64,000 nt of DNA from Candidatus Caccoplasma merdavium (GCA_018715595.1 DVLI01000017.1:120618-184617); one strand, 5' to 3'. Shown: positions 44,273 through 54,983, counted from the first letter of the stretch. Numbers and translations: made by a program. The notes: generated by a model from the letters alone, not told the origin.

Positions 44273-46116
44273 TTCAACCCCGGAAAATCGAGTTGCTGGC
44301 ACCGGCCCGGACGGCCGACATCGGCATCGAGGCCATACTCCACGGCGCCGACGCCGTCTACATCGGAGGTCCGAGTTTCGGAGCCCGGGCGGCTGCGGCC
44401 AACAGTGTCGGAGAGATTGCCCGGCTGGCCGATTTTGCCCATCGTTACGAGGCCCGGGTGTATGTCACGTTGAATACGCTGCTTTATGACGAGGAGCTCA
44501 AACCGGCTGAACGTCTTATCGGAGAACTTTATCGTGCCGGCATCGATGCTCTCCTTGTGCAGGATATGGCTGTTTTGCGTCTCGACATACCCCCCGTTGC
44601 CCTGCATGCCAGTACACAGACCGACAATCGCTCGGTCGAGAAAGTGCGCTTCCTCCATGACGTGGGATTTTCCCGTGTGGTGTTGGCGCGCGAGCTTTCG
44701 GGCAAGGAGATTTGCTCCATTGCCGATGCCGTTCCCGTGGAACTCGAAGTTTTTGTGCACGGCGCCCTGTGTGTCAGTTACAGCGGGCAGTGCTATCTGA
44801 GCCGCGCCCTTTCGGGTCGCAGCGCCAACCGGGGAGAGTGTGCCCAATGCTGCCGCCTGCCCTATACGCTGCTCGATGCCGACGGGCGGCCGCTCATACG
44901 CGACAAGCACCTGCTTTCGCTCAAAGACATGAACCGCTCCGACCGTTTGGAGGCATTGCTCGATGCCGGAGTCACCTCGCTGAAAATCGAAGGCCGTCTC
45001 AAAGACCTTTCTTATGTGAAAAACGTTACGGCCTGGTACCGTCAGCGCCTTGATGAGCTTTTTGCCCGCCGTCCCGAATATCGGGCTGCATCGGCGGGGC
45101 GGGTCGAGTGCTTTTTTGAACCCGACCCCCGAAAGAGCTTCAATCGCGGCTTTACCCGCTATTTTTTCGACGGCCCTTCCGAGAAGGGTTTGGGGTCGCC
45201 CGATACGCCCAAATCTCTGGGAGAACCCTTGGGACGGGTCTTGGCCGTGCGTGGCGCCTCTCTCTCGGTCGAGAAAGGTGCTCCCCTGCACAATGGCGAT
45301 GGGCTCTGCTTTCTCAATGCCAAAGGCGTTTTCGAAGGGTTCCGGGTCAATCGGGTCGAGGGCACGACGCTCTATCCGCTCGAAAAACCTTCGCTCACAC
45401 CCGGTACGATGCTTTATCGCAACTACGACCATCTCTTCGAACAGCTGTTGCAGAAGAAGAGCGCCCGGCGCCGCATTGCCGTCGACCTGCTGTTCTATGA
45501 GATTCCTCGCGGATTTGCGTTGAAGGTCACCGACGAGAGCGGCTGCTCGGCTGTCGTGGCTCGATGCTGGGAAAAAGAAGAGGCGCGCACCCCGCAGGAC
45601 GATAACCAGAAAAAACAACTTTCGCGTTTGGGTGACACCCCGTTTGAGGCGCGTTCGGTTGCCATATCGATGCGGGGAAAGAGTTATTTTATTCCGTCGT
45701 CGCTGTTGGCCGATTTGCGACGCGAGGCGATAGACCGTCTCGTGCAGGTGCGTCAGATGGCATACCGTCGACCCCGTCGCCGGGGAGAGGCGGCGGTCGC
45801 TTATCCGGCCTCGTCGCTGAGCTACCTGGGCAATGTGTCCAATGCTTTGGCGCGGGCGTTCTATCACGCTCACGGCGTGGAAAACATAGAGCCGGCCTAC
45901 GAGTGCTTGCCGGTGGAGGAGGGGGCGTTGATGTTTACCCGCTTCTGCATCAAAAGGCAATGGGGGAAATGCCCGCGCGAAAAGCGTTCCGCGCAAGACC
46001 GGGAGGGGTGGAAAGAACCTCTCTATCTGCAATATCGCGATACGCGGTTGCGCCTCGAATTTGATTGTGCCCGCTGTCAAATGCGCCTTTACCGGGTGAC
46101 GCCGTCCCGAGGGTGA
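44269..46116 (+). CDS. Peptidase U32 family protein (RlhA/TrhP-type RNA hydroxylase candidate)
   Basis: A 615-residue U32 protein. The N-terminal TIM-barrel (about 1-260) shows [15 protein letters not shown] and LHASTQTDN. The iron-sulfur Cys cluster is [13 protein letters not shown] with [11 protein letters not shown], and a C-terminal extension (about 280-600) matches the long RlhA form with a DUF3656-like part. RlhA and TrhP are prephenate-dependent RNA hydroxylation proteins for 23S rRNA and tRNA. Length favours RlhA-type, but this is not certain. Translation is coupled to metA. Confidence 0.82.
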   Translation: MIQPRKIELLAPARTADIGIEAILHGADAVYIGGPSFGARAAAANSVGEIARLADFAHRYEARVYVTLNTLLYDEELKPAERLIGELYRAGIDALLVQDMAVLRLDIPPVALHASTQTDNRSVEKVRFLHDVGFSRVVLARELSGKEICSIADAVPVELEVFVHGALCVSYSGQCYLSRALSGRSANRGECAQCCRLPYTLLDADGRPLIRDKHLLSLKDMNRSDRLEALLDAGVTSLKIEGRLKDLSYVKNVTAWYRQRLDELFARRPEYRAASAGRVECFFEPDPRKSFNRGFTRYFFDGPSEKGLGSPDTPKSLGEPLGRVLAVRGASLSVEKGAPLHNGDGLCFLNAKGVFEGFRVNRVEGTTLYPLEKPSLTPGTMLYRNYDHLFEQLLQKKSARRRIAVDLLFYEIPRGFALKVTDESGCSAVVARCWEKEEARTPQDDNQKKQLSRLGDTPFEARSVAISMRGKSYFIPSSLLADLRREAIDRLVQVRQMAYRRPRRRGEAAVAYPASSLSYLGNVSNALARAFYHAHGVENIEPAYECLPVEEGALMFTRFCIKRQWGKCPREKRSAQDREGWKEPLYLQYRDTRLRLEFDCARCQMRLYRVTPSRG

Positions 46117-46214
46117 TGGTGAAGATTCTGTCGGCCTGTCTTGCAATATTTTGGACAGGGGGTCGGGGCGAAATAAAAAAAAAGAAAAACGATACTTTTT
46201 TGTGCTGAAAAATC

Positions 46215-46246
46215 TTTGTGATTTGTTGGCAAAATCACTATTTTTG
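46215..46246 (+). promoter_or_regulatory. Promoter of purH and the mre-rod operon
   Basis: TTTG (46215-46218), a 20-nt spacer and TATTTTTG (46239-46246) match both consensus boxes. It overlaps the GTG of a longer purH frame, which argues against that start. Confidence 0.72.
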
Positions 46247-46278
46247 TGACTCCAAAAAAAGAACAAAATCACAACGAT

Positions 46279-47802
46279 ATGGCTGAAAATAAGAAAATCA
46301 AAACCGCACTGGTATCGGTTTATCACAAAGACGGACTGGACGAGATTCTGAAAAAACTGCATGGCGACGGCGTGGAGTTTATATCGACCGGTGGTACACA
46401 ATCATTTATCGAGTCGCTCGGCATTCCCTGCCGCAGTGTCGAAAGCCTCACGGGCTATCCCTCGATATTGGGCGGCCGCGTGAAAACGTTGCACCCCAAG
46501 GTCTTTGGCGGCATACTCAATCGTCGCGAGGTAGAAGGCGACCGGGAGCAGATTGCCGAATATGAAATTCCCGAAATCGACTTGGTTATCGTAGACCTTT
46601 ATCCCTTCGAGGAGACGGTGGCTTCGGGAGCCGATGAAAGTGCCATCATCGAGAAAATCGATATAGGCGGCATCTCCCTCATTCGTGCCGCTGCCAAAAA
46701 TTTCAAGGACGTCGTTATCGTTGCTTCCAAGGCACAATACGCTCCTCTGCTCGATATGCTCAACGAGAAAGGTGCCAACTCTTCGCTCGAAGACCGTTAC
46801 TGGTTTGCCAAGGAGGCATTTGCCGTGTCTTCGGGATACGACACCGCCATATTCAACTATTTCGATGGCGGAAATTACTCGGCCTTCCGTGCCGCCTGCA
46901 ACGACTCCAAACCGTTGCGTTATGGTGAGAACCCCCACCAGAAAGGATTCTTCTTCGGCAACTTCGACGACATGTTCGAGCAGCTTCATGGCAAGGAAAT
47001 ATCCTACAACAACCTGCTCGACATCGATGCGGCGGTATCGCTCATCTCCGAGTTCGATGAATTGACATTTGCCATACTGAAACACAACAATGCCTGTGGT
47101 CTCGCTTCGCGTCCCACGTTGCTCGAAGCCTGGAAAGATGCCTTGGCCGGTGACCCCGTATCGGCGTTTGGCGGTGTGCTGGTGACCAATGCCGTGGTCG
47201 ATGCCGCTACGGCCGAGGAGATAAACAAACTCTTCTTCGAAGTCATCATCGCTCCCGGTTATGAGCAGGCCGCTCTCGATATTTTCTATCAAAAGAAAAA
47301 CCGTATCGTGCTTGTGCAGAAAAAAGCACCCGAAGCCACCATACAATTCCGTTCGCTGCTCAATGGCGTGCTGATGCAAGAAAAAGACTTGCACCGGGAG
47401 TCGCCCGAGGAGTTGAGACAAATCACCGAAAAAGCTGTGACGCCGGAGGAAATCGAGGACTTGTTGTTTGCCAACAAGATTGTGAAACACAGCAAATCAA
47501 ACTCTATCGTTTTGGCCAAGGGCAAACAACTCTATGCCAGTGGCGTGGGACAGACGTCGCGCGTCGACTCGCTGCGTCAGGCCATCGAGAAGGCCAAGTC
47601 GTTCAATTTCGACCTCAAAGGCGCTGTCATGGCTTCCGATGCTTTCTTCCCCTTCCCCGATTGCGTGGAGATCGCCCACAAGGAAGGCATCGACACGGTA
47701 ATACAACCCGGCGGCTCGGTACGCGATGACCTTACCATCGACTATTGCAACCAGAACGGCATTGCCATGGTATTTACGGGAATCCGTCACTTCAAACACT
47801 AA
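46279..47802 (+). CDS. purH: Bifunctional AICAR formyltransferase / IMP cyclohydrolase
   Basis: PurH, 507 residues, carries out the last two steps of IMP synthesis. The N-terminal MGS-like cyclohydrolase domain (about 1-195) has [21 protein letters not shown] and [16 protein letters not shown]. The C-terminal AICAR formyltransferase domain (about 200-507) has [51 protein letters not shown] and QPGGSVRDD. The start at 46279 (MAENKKIK) is used. mreB follows after 23 bp. Confidence 0.97.
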   Translation: MAENKKIKTALVSVYHKDGLDEILKKLHGDGVEFISTGGTQSFIESLGIPCRSVESLTGYPSILGGRVKTLHPKVFGGILNRREVEGDREQIAEYEIPEIDLVIVDLYPFEETVASGADESAIIEKIDIGGISLIRAAAKNFKDVVIVASKAQYAPLLDMLNEKGANSSLEDRYWFAKEAFAVSSGYDTAIFNYFDGGNYSAFRAACNDSKPLRYGENPHQKGFFFGNFDDMFEQLHGKEISYNNLLDIDAAVSLISEFDELTFAILKHNNACGLASRPTLLEAWKDALAGDPVSAFGGVLVTNAVVDAATAEEINKLFFEVIIAPGYEQAALDIFYQKKNRIVLVQKKAPEATIQFRSLLNGVLMQEKDLHRESPEELRQITEKAVTPEEIEDLLFANKIVKHSKSNSIVLAKGKQLYASGVGQTSRVDSLRQAIEKAKSFNFDLKGAVMASDAFFPFPDCVEIAHKEGIDTVIQPGGSVRDDLTIDYCNQNGIAMVFTGIRHFKH

Positions 47803-47825
47803 TCTTTTCCAACCTACGACAAAAT

Positions 47826-48845
47826 ATGGGATTTTTCTCTTTCAATCAAGAAATAGCCATTGACTTGGGCACGGCCAACACGATTATTCTCTACAACGAC
47901 AAAATCGTGGTCGATGCCCCTTCCATGGTCGCTCTCGACAACCGCACGGGTAAACTCAAAGCTGTCGGCCATGAGGCACAGGCCATGTATGGCCGCGCCC
48001 CCGAAAACATTCGCGTGATACGTCCGTTGCAGAACGGTGTGATTGCCGACTTCAACGCTGCCGAGCAGATGATGCGCGGCATGATGAAGATGGTCTCCAT
48101 GCGCAACACCCTCTTCTCTTCGTCGCTGCGCATGGTCGTGTGCATTCCGTCGGGCAGTACCGAGGTTGAGATTCGTGCCGTGCGCGACTCTTCGGAGCAC
48201 GTTGGCGGCCGTGATGTGTATATGATTTACGAGCCGATGGCCGCCGCCATCGGTGTGGGTATCGACGTGGAAGCCCCCGAAGGCAACATGATTGTCGACA
48301 TAGGAGGCGGTACCACCGAGATTGCCGTCATCTCCTTGGGCGGCATCGTCACCAACAAGTCGATACGCGTGGCAGGAGACGAGTTCAATGAAGACATTCG
48401 CGAGTATATGGGTCGCCAGTACAACATCAAGTTGGGCGAACGCACGGCGGAGTTGATAAAAATCAATGTCGGTTCGGCCCTGAACGAGCTCGAAAATCCC
48501 CCCGAGGATTATATCGTGCACGGCCCCAACCGCATGACCTCTCTGCCCATGGAGTTGCCGGTAACCTATCAAGACGTGGCGCATTGCATCGAAAAGTCGG
48601 TTTCGAAAATCGAAGCCGCCGTGTTGAGCGCCCTCGATTCCACGCCTCCCGAGCTCTATGCCGATATTGTGCGCAACGGTATCTATCTCACCGGTGGCGG
48701 GGCATTGCTCCGAGGTCTCGACAAACGTCTCACCGACAAAATCGGCATCGCCTTCCATGTCGCCGAAGACCCCTTGCTCGCTGTTGCCCGCGGAACAGGT
48801 ATCGCCTTGAAAAATGTCGACAAATTTTCTTTCCTGATGCGCTGA
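47826..48845 (+). CDS. mreB: Rod shape-determining protein MreB
   Basis: A 339-residue bacterial actin that guides lateral wall synthesis in rods. It shows the ASKHA ATP motifs IDLGTANTIIL (phosphate 1), IVDIGGGTTEIAVISL (phosphate 2) and the adenosine motif LTGGGALLRGLD, plus the conserved YEPMAAAIGVG. It leads the mreBCD-mrdA-rodA set and probably shares a transcript with purH. The start at 47826 (MGFFSFNQE) removes a non-family extension. Confidence 0.98.
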   Translation: MGFFSFNQEIAIDLGTANTIILYNDKIVVDAPSMVALDNRTGKLKAVGHEAQAMYGRAPENIRVIRPLQNGVIADFNAAEQMMRGMMKMVSMRNTLFSSSLRMVVCIPSGSTEVEIRAVRDSSEHVGGRDVYMIYEPMAAAIGVGIDVEAPEGNMIVDIGGGTTEIAVISLGGIVTNKSIRVAGDEFNEDIREYMGRQYNIKLGERTAELIKINVGSALNELENPPEDYIVHGPNRMTSLPMELPVTYQDVAHCIEKSVSKIEAAVLSALDSTPPELYADIVRNGIYLTGGGALLRGLDKRLTDKIGIAFHVAEDPLLAVARGTGIALKNVDKFSFLMR

Positions 48846-48872
48846 TGGTAAAACCGGGACAGACTATTCCGA

Positions 48873-49724
48873 ATGCGTAAACTGTTACAATTCTTCCTGC
48901 GACACAGTTCGCTATTTGTCTATCTCTGTTATGCGGCGCTCTGTTTCATTCTGATTATGGGTTTCAACCCTTACCAGCAGAGCGTCTATTTCAGTTCAGC
49001 CAGTCGGGTGGCCGGTAGCCTCTATGCTCTCTCGGGAGCCGTTACCGGATACTTCGGATTGCATAAGGCAAACGACGAGCTATTGGCTCAGAACGGTAAG
49101 CTCCAAGACGAGCTTGCCGTTCTGCGTAATACTCTTGCGCTGTATCAAGTGCAAGACACGCTTTCGCCGCGGTCGTTGCCGGTGTTGCAAGGTGACACCT
49201 CGCATAGGGCCATTGCCCAGGTTATCAATAACAGTATTGCCCGCAAAAACAACTACATCACCATCGATAAGGGAATGCGCGACGGCGTTTTCCCCGAGAT
49301 GGGGCTCGTCGACCATAACGGCGTCGTGGGGGTCATCTCTTCGGCGTCGGACCATTATGCCGTGGCCCTGTCGTTGCTCAACCCCAATCTGCGCATCAGT
49401 TGCAAAATCAAGAACACGCAGCATATCGGTTCATTGGTTTGGGACGGCAATGATATTTCCTGTGCCGGCTTGGAGGAGTTGCCCGAGTACATCGATGTGC
49501 AGGTGGGCGACACGGTGGTGACCAGCGGCTATTCGGGCGCATTTCCCGAAGGTCTTGTCGTGGGCTATGTCGAAGATGCCCACAAAGTGAAGAAGAACAA
49601 TTTCTATGTGCTGACCGTGCGTTTGGCGGCCGATTTCCCGGCCTTGAATTTCGTGCGTGTTGTCGAGCACCGCAAACCGGCCGAACAGGTCCGACTCGAA
49701 GAGGAGGTGCAGCATTATGAATAA
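48873..49724 (+). CDS. mreC: Rod shape-determining protein MreC
   Basis: A 283-residue protein with one N-terminal membrane helix (about 15-35), a coiled coil (about 65-95: LLAQNGKLQDELAVLRNTL) and two beta-barrel domains in the periplasm (YITIDKGMRDGVFPEMGLVDHNGVVG; GDTVVTSGYSGAFPEGLVVG). It links MreB to the wall-synthesis enzymes. It overlaps mreD by 8 nt. Confidence 0.95.
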   Translation: MRKLLQFFLRHSSLFVYLCYAALCFILIMGFNPYQQSVYFSSASRVAGSLYALSGAVTGYFGLHKANDELLAQNGKLQDELAVLRNTLALYQVQDTLSPRSLPVLQGDTSHRAIAQVINNSIARKNNYITIDKGMRDGVFPEMGLVDHNGVVGVISSASDHYAVALSLLNPNLRISCKIKNTQHIGSLVWDGNDISCAGLEELPEYIDVQVGDTVVTSGYSGAFPEGLVVGYVEDAHKVKKNNFYVLTVRLAADFPALNFVRVVEHRKPAEQVRLEEEVQHYE

Positions 49725-50223
49725 ACATCGGTTATGGCGCATGGCCGGCGCCCTCTTCATTGTCCTGTTGCAGATACTCATGTGCAACCGCATCGCCCTG
49801 TGGGGCGTTGCCACCCCCTTTGTCATAGTGTATCTTTTCTTGAAGATGCCATCGGGCGTGAAACCACATTTGGCGATGACTGTCGCATTCTTTGTCGGCC
49901 TTCTTGTCGATTTGTTTACCAACACGCCGGGCGTATATGCCCTGGCCTCGGTCACGGTGGCATTCCTGCACAACCCCTTGCTCATGCGTATCCAGTACCG
50001 CGACCGGGGTGAGGAACGCTATGTGCCCTCTATGGCCACACTGGGCGTGTGGCGGTATGCCCTTTTTGCTTTTCTGCTGACGCTGATTTTCTGCATCGTA
50101 CTCTTCTGCGTCGAGTCCTTCTCGTTCTTTGCTCCGGCATTTTTGGCGGCGCGCATTGTGAACAGTACGCTGTTGACGCTTATTGTCATATTGGTTGTCG
50201 ATTTGCTGATGGAGAAAAAATAG
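49717..50223 (+). CDS. mreD: Rod shape-determining protein MreD
   Basis: A 168-residue protein with five to six membrane segments. It opens MNKHRLWRMAGALFIVLLQILMCN and contains GLLVDLFTNTPGVYALASV, typical of Bacteroidetes MreD. The start at 49717 lies inside the 3' end of mreC. The stop TAG shares its final base with the mrdA GTG start. Confidence 0.92.
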   Translation: MNKHRLWRMAGALFIVLLQILMCNRIALWGVATPFVIVYLFLKMPSGVKPHLAMTVAFFVGLLVDLFTNTPGVYALASVTVAFLHNPLLMRIQYRDRGEERYVPSMATLGVWRYALFAFLLTLIFCIVLFCVESFSFFAPAFLAARIVNSTLLTLIVILVVDLLMEKK

Positions 50224-52097
50224 TGAGAAAAAATTATACTTACGAACGGCGCAAATATATCATCGGGGGATTTATGCTCCTGGTCATTCTCTTTTATGTT
50301 TCCCGTTTGTTCTCGCTGCAAGTGCTCGACAACGAGTACAACCAGTTGGCCGACAACAATGCCATCTTCACCCGCATACAATATCCGTCTCGCGGTCTTA
50401 TTTATGACCGCAACGGCCGTTTGGTGGTCGACAACCAGCCCGCCTATGATCTCATGGTTATCCCCCGCGAAGTGCAACCTTTCGATACCCTCGATTTCTG
50501 CCGCACGCTGGGCATTACCCGTCAGGAGTTTGACGAACGCTGGAACAACATGCGCAACCGTCGGCTCAATCCCGGATATTCTTCGTTCTCGCCCCAACGA
50601 TTTTTCACCCGACTTACGGTCGAGGAGTATGGACACTTGCAGGAAAAACTCTATCGTTATCCCGGATTCTTCATTCAGAACCAGTCGATACGGCGCTATA
50701 ACTACGATGTGGCGGCCAATGTCCTGGGAAACATACGCGAAGTCTCCGAACAGGAATTGCGCAACGACAGCTATTACGTCCAAGGTGACTATACGGGCGA
50801 TTTGGGGATAGAGAAATCTTATGAGAGTTATCTCCGTGGCGAGAAAGGGCAGGAGGTCTTCCTCCGCAACGCCTACGGCCGCATCAAAGGACGATACGAG
50901 GACGGGGCTTTCGACCGCGAGGCTGTGCCCGGCAAGAACCTGACCCTCTCCATCGACATCGAGTTGCAGCAATATGGCGAGATGCTCATGCAGAACAAGG
51001 TGGGAGCCATCGTGGCCATAGAGCCTTCGACCGGGGAGATTCTCGCACTGGTGTCGAGCCCCACCTACAAACCCTCGTTGCTCACCGGCCGCGAGCGGGG
51101 TCGCAATTATGCACAACTTTTTGAGAATCCCTACAAGCCGCTTTATGACCGTTCCATCATGGCCACATATCCGCCCGGTTCTACCTTCAAGCCCACGCAG
51201 GCGCTTATTTTCCTGCAAGAAAAGGTGGTGTCGCGTTACACGGCCTATCCTTGCAACATGGGTTTCTATGCCCGAGGCATTAAGGTGGGGTGTCATGCCC
51301 ACGAGTCGCCCATCTCGGTCGTCCCGGCCCTGTCGACCTCGTGCAATGCCTATTTCTGTTACGCGTTCAGGTCGATGATTGATAATCTCGATAAGTACGG
51401 CACCACTTATGATGCCTTCGAAACCTGGAAGAAGTATGTCGTCGACATGGGTTATGGCTACCGCCTCGGAGTCGATATGCCGGGGGAGAGCCGCGGATTT
51501 ATCCCCAACAGCGATTTTTATGGCAAGATTTATGGCTCCAAAGGGTGGAAGGGCATCACGGTGATTTCGGTATCCATAGGCCAAGGCGAAGTCTTGGCTA
51601 CGCCTTTGCAGATTGCCAATTTGGGAGCGACCATAGCCAACCGGGGATATTATTTCACCCCCCATGTCGTGAAATCGGTGCAAGATACCTACTTGGGCGA
51701 TGAGTATACCACTCCGCATTATGTGGGGGTCGACCCGGCCTATTACGAGATGGTTGTTGAGGGCATGCGCATGTCGATGGTGAAAGGTACCTGTCGCATC
51801 GGCGAAATTCCCGGGGTGGAGGCATGTGGCAAGACCGGTACGGCACAGAACCCCCATGGCGACGACCACTCGGCATTTATGGGCTTTGCCCCGCGGGAGA
51901 ATCCGCGCATTGCCATTGCCGTCTATGTCGAGAATGCCGGTTGGGGGGCCACCTACGGTGTGCCCATCGGCAGCCTGATGATGGAAAAATATTTGAATGG
52001 CGAAATCGCTCCTTCGCGCAAATGGCTCGAAGAGCGCATGCTCAACGCCAACACGATGATTCAAGAGGAGGAAGAAGAGAATGTCGCGCAGGAATAA
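50223..52097 (+). CDS. mrdA: Penicillin-binding protein 2 (MrdA)
   Basis: A 624-residue class B PBP, the transpeptidase of the elongasome. It has one N-terminal helix (about 12-34), a PBP dimerisation region and the transpeptidase with STFK (Ser320), SCN and KTGTAQ motifs. The start is the GTG at 50223, which gives VRKNYTYERRKYIIGGF right before the helix and overlaps the mreD stop by one base; an upstream frame would add 58 unlikely residues. The Glu-rich tail overlaps rodA by 17 nt. Confidence 0.96.
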   Translation: MRKNYTYERRKYIIGGFMLLVILFYVSRLFSLQVLDNEYNQLADNNAIFTRIQYPSRGLIYDRNGRLVVDNQPAYDLMVIPREVQPFDTLDFCRTLGITRQEFDERWNNMRNRRLNPGYSSFSPQRFFTRLTVEEYGHLQEKLYRYPGFFIQNQSIRRYNYDVAANVLGNIREVSEQELRNDSYYVQGDYTGDLGIEKSYESYLRGEKGQEVFLRNAYGRIKGRYEDGAFDREAVPGKNLTLSIDIELQQYGEMLMQNKVGAIVAIEPSTGEILALVSSPTYKPSLLTGRERGRNYAQLFENPYKPLYDRSIMATYPPGSTFKPTQALIFLQEKVVSRYTAYPCNMGFYARGIKVGCHAHESPISVVPALSTSCNAYFCYAFRSMIDNLDKYGTTYDAFETWKKYVVDMGYGYRLGVDMPGESRGFIPNSDFYGKIYGSKGWKGITVISVSIGQGEVLATPLQIANLGATIANRGYYFTPHVVKSVQDTYLGDEYTTPHYVGVDPAYYEMVVEGMRMSMVKGTCRIGEIPGVEACGKTGTAQNPHGDDHSAFMGFAPRENPRIAIAVYVENAGWGATYGVPIGSLMMEKYLNGEIAPSRKWLEERMLNANTMIQEEEEENVAQE

Positions 52098-53532
52098 TGT
52101 TTGGTATTCGCTCGACTGGTACACGGTCGCGCTTTATCTCTTGCTGGTCTTTTGTGGCTGGATAAGCATCTATGCGGCCAGTTACGATTATGAGACGACG
52201 TCGACGATATTCAGCCTCGACACCCGTTCGGGCAAACAGCTGTTGTGGATTTTGCTCTCGCTGGTTATCGCCTTCTGTCTGCTCATGACCGAGCCGCGCA
52301 CGTTTGTTTCGCTTTCCTATCCGCTCTATATTGTCTTTATCCTGCTGCTGGTCGTCACCATTTTTGTCGCGCCCGACATCAAGGGCTCCCATTCGTGGCT
52401 TGTCTTGGGCCCCGTGAGTTTGCAGCCCGCCGAGTTTGCCAAGTACGGTACCGCCCTGGCGTTGGCCAAGATGCTCGATAATTATGATTTCGACCTTCGA
52501 CGGCCGTTGCACTTTTTCAAGGCATGCGCCCTGATTCTTTTCCCGGTGCTGCTTATCCTGTTGCAAAGCGAGACCGGCTCGGCGCTGGTCTATCTTTCAC
52601 TCATCTGTATCCTTTACCGGGAGGGCATGAGCGGCATTTTCCTGTTTGCCGCCTTTTGCGCCGTCGTCTATTTTATCTTGGCCGTCAAGTATTCGTCGCT
52701 CGAATGGCTGGGAACGCCGGTGGGCGAGTGGGTGGTGCTGACCCTCATTCTTTTGGTGCTGGCCTATATGGTCTCGTCCTATTTGCGCAATTCGCGCTTT
52801 TTCTACATTTCGTTGTTCACGACACTTGTGGTGCAAGCCATAGCGGCCGTCGTTTCTTGTTATTTCTATCCGTTCAACCTGCTCTATGTGGTGTGGCCGC
52901 TTCTGATGGTGGCCATTGTGGTTGCGGGCGGACTTTATTTCAAAACCTTGCAGCGCAAGTTGTGGATTGCCGTGGTCTTCGCGTTGCTGTCGTGCGTGTA
53001 CTTGGAATCGGTCGATTATGTCTTTACCGATGTCCTCGGGCAACACCAGCGCACCCGCATCGAAGTGGCCTTTGGCCTGAAAGAGGACCCGATGGGCGTG
53101 GGCTACAATGTCAACCAGTCGAAGATAGCCATTGGTTCGGGGGGATTCTGGGGCAAAGGTTTCCTCGAAGGTACGCAGACCAAGTTGCGCTATGTGCCCG
53201 AACAGGATACCGACTTTATCTTTTGCACCATAGGTGAGGAGCAGGGCTTTTTCGGCGCGTCGGCCGTATTGATACTCTTTGCCCTGTTACTGGTGCGCAT
53301 CATACAACTTTCCGAGCGTCAGCGTACCGTTTTCGGCCGTGTCTATGGCTATTGCGTGGCCGCCATCATCTTTTTCCACCTGGCGGTGAATATCGGCATG
53401 GTTATCGGGGTGTTGCCCGTTATCGGCATTCCTTTGCCCTTTTTCAGCTACGGGGGGTCTTCGCTTTGGGGATTCACCATTCTGCTCTTTACCCTGCTCT
53501 GCATCGACGCTTCCCGCGGCGATAGTTTCTGA
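52081..53532 (+). CDS. rodA: Rod shape-determining protein RodA (SEDS glycosyltransferase)
   Basis: A 483-residue membrane protein of the SEDS family, the peptidoglycan polymerase that pairs with PBP2. It has about ten segments. Conserved parts are GSHSWLVLGPVSLQPAEFAKYG, IALSESRTGSALVYLS-type region (here LLQSETGSALVYLSLICILYREG), GYNVNQSKIAIGSGGFWGKGFLEGTQTKLRYVPEQDTDFIF and the PEQDTDFIF Asp-rich loop. It ends the mre-rod operon. Confidence 0.97.
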   Translation: MSRRNNVWYSLDWYTVALYLLLVFCGWISIYAASYDYETTSTIFSLDTRSGKQLLWILLSLVIAFCLLMTEPRTFVSLSYPLYIVFILLLVVTIFVAPDIKGSHSWLVLGPVSLQPAEFAKYGTALALAKMLDNYDFDLRRPLHFFKACALILFPVLLILLQSETGSALVYLSLICILYREGMSGIFLFAAFCAVVYFILAVKYSSLEWLGTPVGEWVVLTLILLVLAYMVSSYLRNSRFFYISLFTTLVVQAIAAVVSCYFYPFNLLYVVWPLLMVAIVVAGGLYFKTLQRKLWIAVVFALLSCVYLESVDYVFTDVLGQHQRTRIEVAFGLKEDPMGVGYNVNQSKIAIGSGGFWGKGFLEGTQTKLRYVPEQDTDFIFCTIGEEQGFFGASAVLILFALLLVRIIQLSERQRTVFGRVYGYCVAAIIFFHLAVNIGMVIGVLPVIGIPLPFFSYGGSSLWGFTILLFTLLCIDASRGDSF

Positions 53533-53592
53533 GGGATTCTTGCCCCGCTTCATTCGGGAATGAGAATAATCCGCAGTCGCGCTTTTAAAACA

Positions 53593-53625
53593 ACAAGGGC
53601 TTCGATGTGTCATCGAAGCCCTTGT
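53593..53625. terminator. Bidirectional terminator
   Basis: A 15-bp perfect stem ACAAGGGCTTCGATG with a 3-nt loop lies between the converging rodA and gdhA genes. The T-richer tail lies on the gdhA side (TTGTTTTAAAA on the minus strand). Confidence 0.85.
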
Positions 53626-53648
53626 AAATATGGGGAAGATGGAGTCGC

Positions 53649-54983
53649 TTAGAGAATGCCTTGGGCCATCATGGCTTTGGCCACTTTCATGAAGCCGGCT
53701 ACGTTGGCACCCTTTACATAATTTACATAACCGTCGGGTTGTGTACCGTATTTTACGCATTGGGTGTGAATGTCGTACATGATTTGTTTCAGACGGGCGT
53801 CGACTTCTTCTTTGGTCCAGCTCAGTTTGATGGAGTTCTGCGTCATTTCAAGACCGCTCACCGATACGCCACCGGCGTTGGCGGCTTTACCCGGAGCGTA
53901 GAGAATCTTGGCTTTGAGGAACTCTTCGATGGCTTCGGGGGTCGAGGGCATGTTGGCGCCTTCCGATACGGCGAAGCAACCGTTGGCCAAGAGGGCGCGT
54001 GCATCGTCACCGTCGATTTCGTTCTGGGTGGCCGAAGGCATGGCGATGTCGCATTTCTCGTTCCAGGGACGTGCACCTTCGACATATTTGCAACCGTATT
54101 TCTCGGCATATTCGCGGATACGGCCACGGTAGATGTTTTTCAATTCGAAGATGTAGGCCAGTTTCTCGGCGTCGATGCCATCGGGGTCGTAGATGTATCC
54201 GTTGCTGTCGGACATGGTGATGACTTTGGCTCCGAGGCTGATGAGTTTTTCTACGGTGTATTGGGCTACGTTACCCGAACCCGATACGGCTACCACTTTG
54301 CCTTTGATGTCGATGTTGCGGGTTTTCAGCATTTCGAGCAGGAAGTAAACGTTTCCGTAACCCGTGGCTTCGGGACGAATGAGCGAACCGCCGAATTCGA
54401 GACCTTTTCCGGTGAATGTTCCGGTATTTTCACGGGCCATCTTCTTGTACATGCCATACATGTAACCTACTTCGCGGCCACCTACTCCGATGTCACCGGC
54501 GGGAACGTCGGTTTGCGGGCCGATGTGACGCCACAGTTCGGCGATGAAGGCTTGGCAGAAACGCATGATTTCTCCGTCGGATTTGCCGCGCGGGCTGAAA
54601 TCGGAACCCCCTTTGCCACCACCCATGGGAAGGGTCGTCAGCGAGTTCTTGAAGGTTTGCTCGAAAGCAAGGAATTTCAAAATCGAGAGGTTTACCGATG
54701 AGTGGAAACGGATACCGCCTTTGTACGGGCCAATGGCGTTGTTATGTTGAATACGGTACCCCATGTTGGTTTGCACTTGACCTTTGTCGTCGACCCAGGT
54801 GACACGGAACGAGAAGATGCGGTCGGGAATGCAAAGACGTTCAATCAAGTTGTAACGGTCGAACTCGGGGTGTTCGTTGTAAGCTTCTTCAATGGTACTC
54901 AGCACTTCCGAAACGGCCTGATGGTATTCGGGTTCGTTGGGAAAGCGTCTTTTCAAATCGCTTAATACTTTTTGGGCATTCAT
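53649..54983 (-). CDS. gdhA: NADP-type glutamate dehydrogenase
   Basis: A 444-residue hexameric glutamate dehydrogenase that joins ammonia to 2-oxoglutarate. It has the catalytic Lys motif LPMGGGKGGSDF, the long NADP-type N-terminus (about 50 residues), VAVSGSGNVAQYTVEKL (dinucleotide fold) and AANAGGVSVSGLEM. It converges on rodA and has its own consensus promoter. Confidence 0.97.
   Translation of the reverse strand: MNAQKVLSDLKRRFPNEPEYHQAVSEVLSTIEEAYNEHPEFDRYNLIERLCIPDRIFSFRVTWVDDKGQVQTNMGYRIQHNNAIGPYKGGIRFHSSVNLSILKFLAFEQTFKNSLTTLPMGGGKGGSDFSPRGKSDGEIMRFCQAFIAELWRHIGPQTDVPAGDIGVGGREVGYMYGMYKKMARENTGTFTGKGLEFGGSLIRPEATGYGNVYFLLEMLKTRNIDIKGKVVAVSGSGNVAQYTVEKLISLGAKVITMSDSNGYIYDPDGIDAEKLAYIFELKNIYRGRIREYAEKYGCKYVEGARPWNEKCDIAMPSATQNEIDGDDARALLANGCFAVSEGANMPSTPEAIEEFLKAKILYAPGKAANAGGVSVSGLEMTQNSIKLSWTKEEVDARLKQIMYDIHTQCVKYGTQPDGYVNYVKGANVAGFMKVAKAMMAQGIL

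Noticed and set aside
44248..46401. Open frame of 717 codons on the minus strand
   Set aside because: It is antisense to the U32 gene and crosses the purH promoter. No family features were seen.
50019..52124. Open frame of 701 codons on the minus strand
   Set aside because: It is antisense to mrdA, which carries all transpeptidase motifs.
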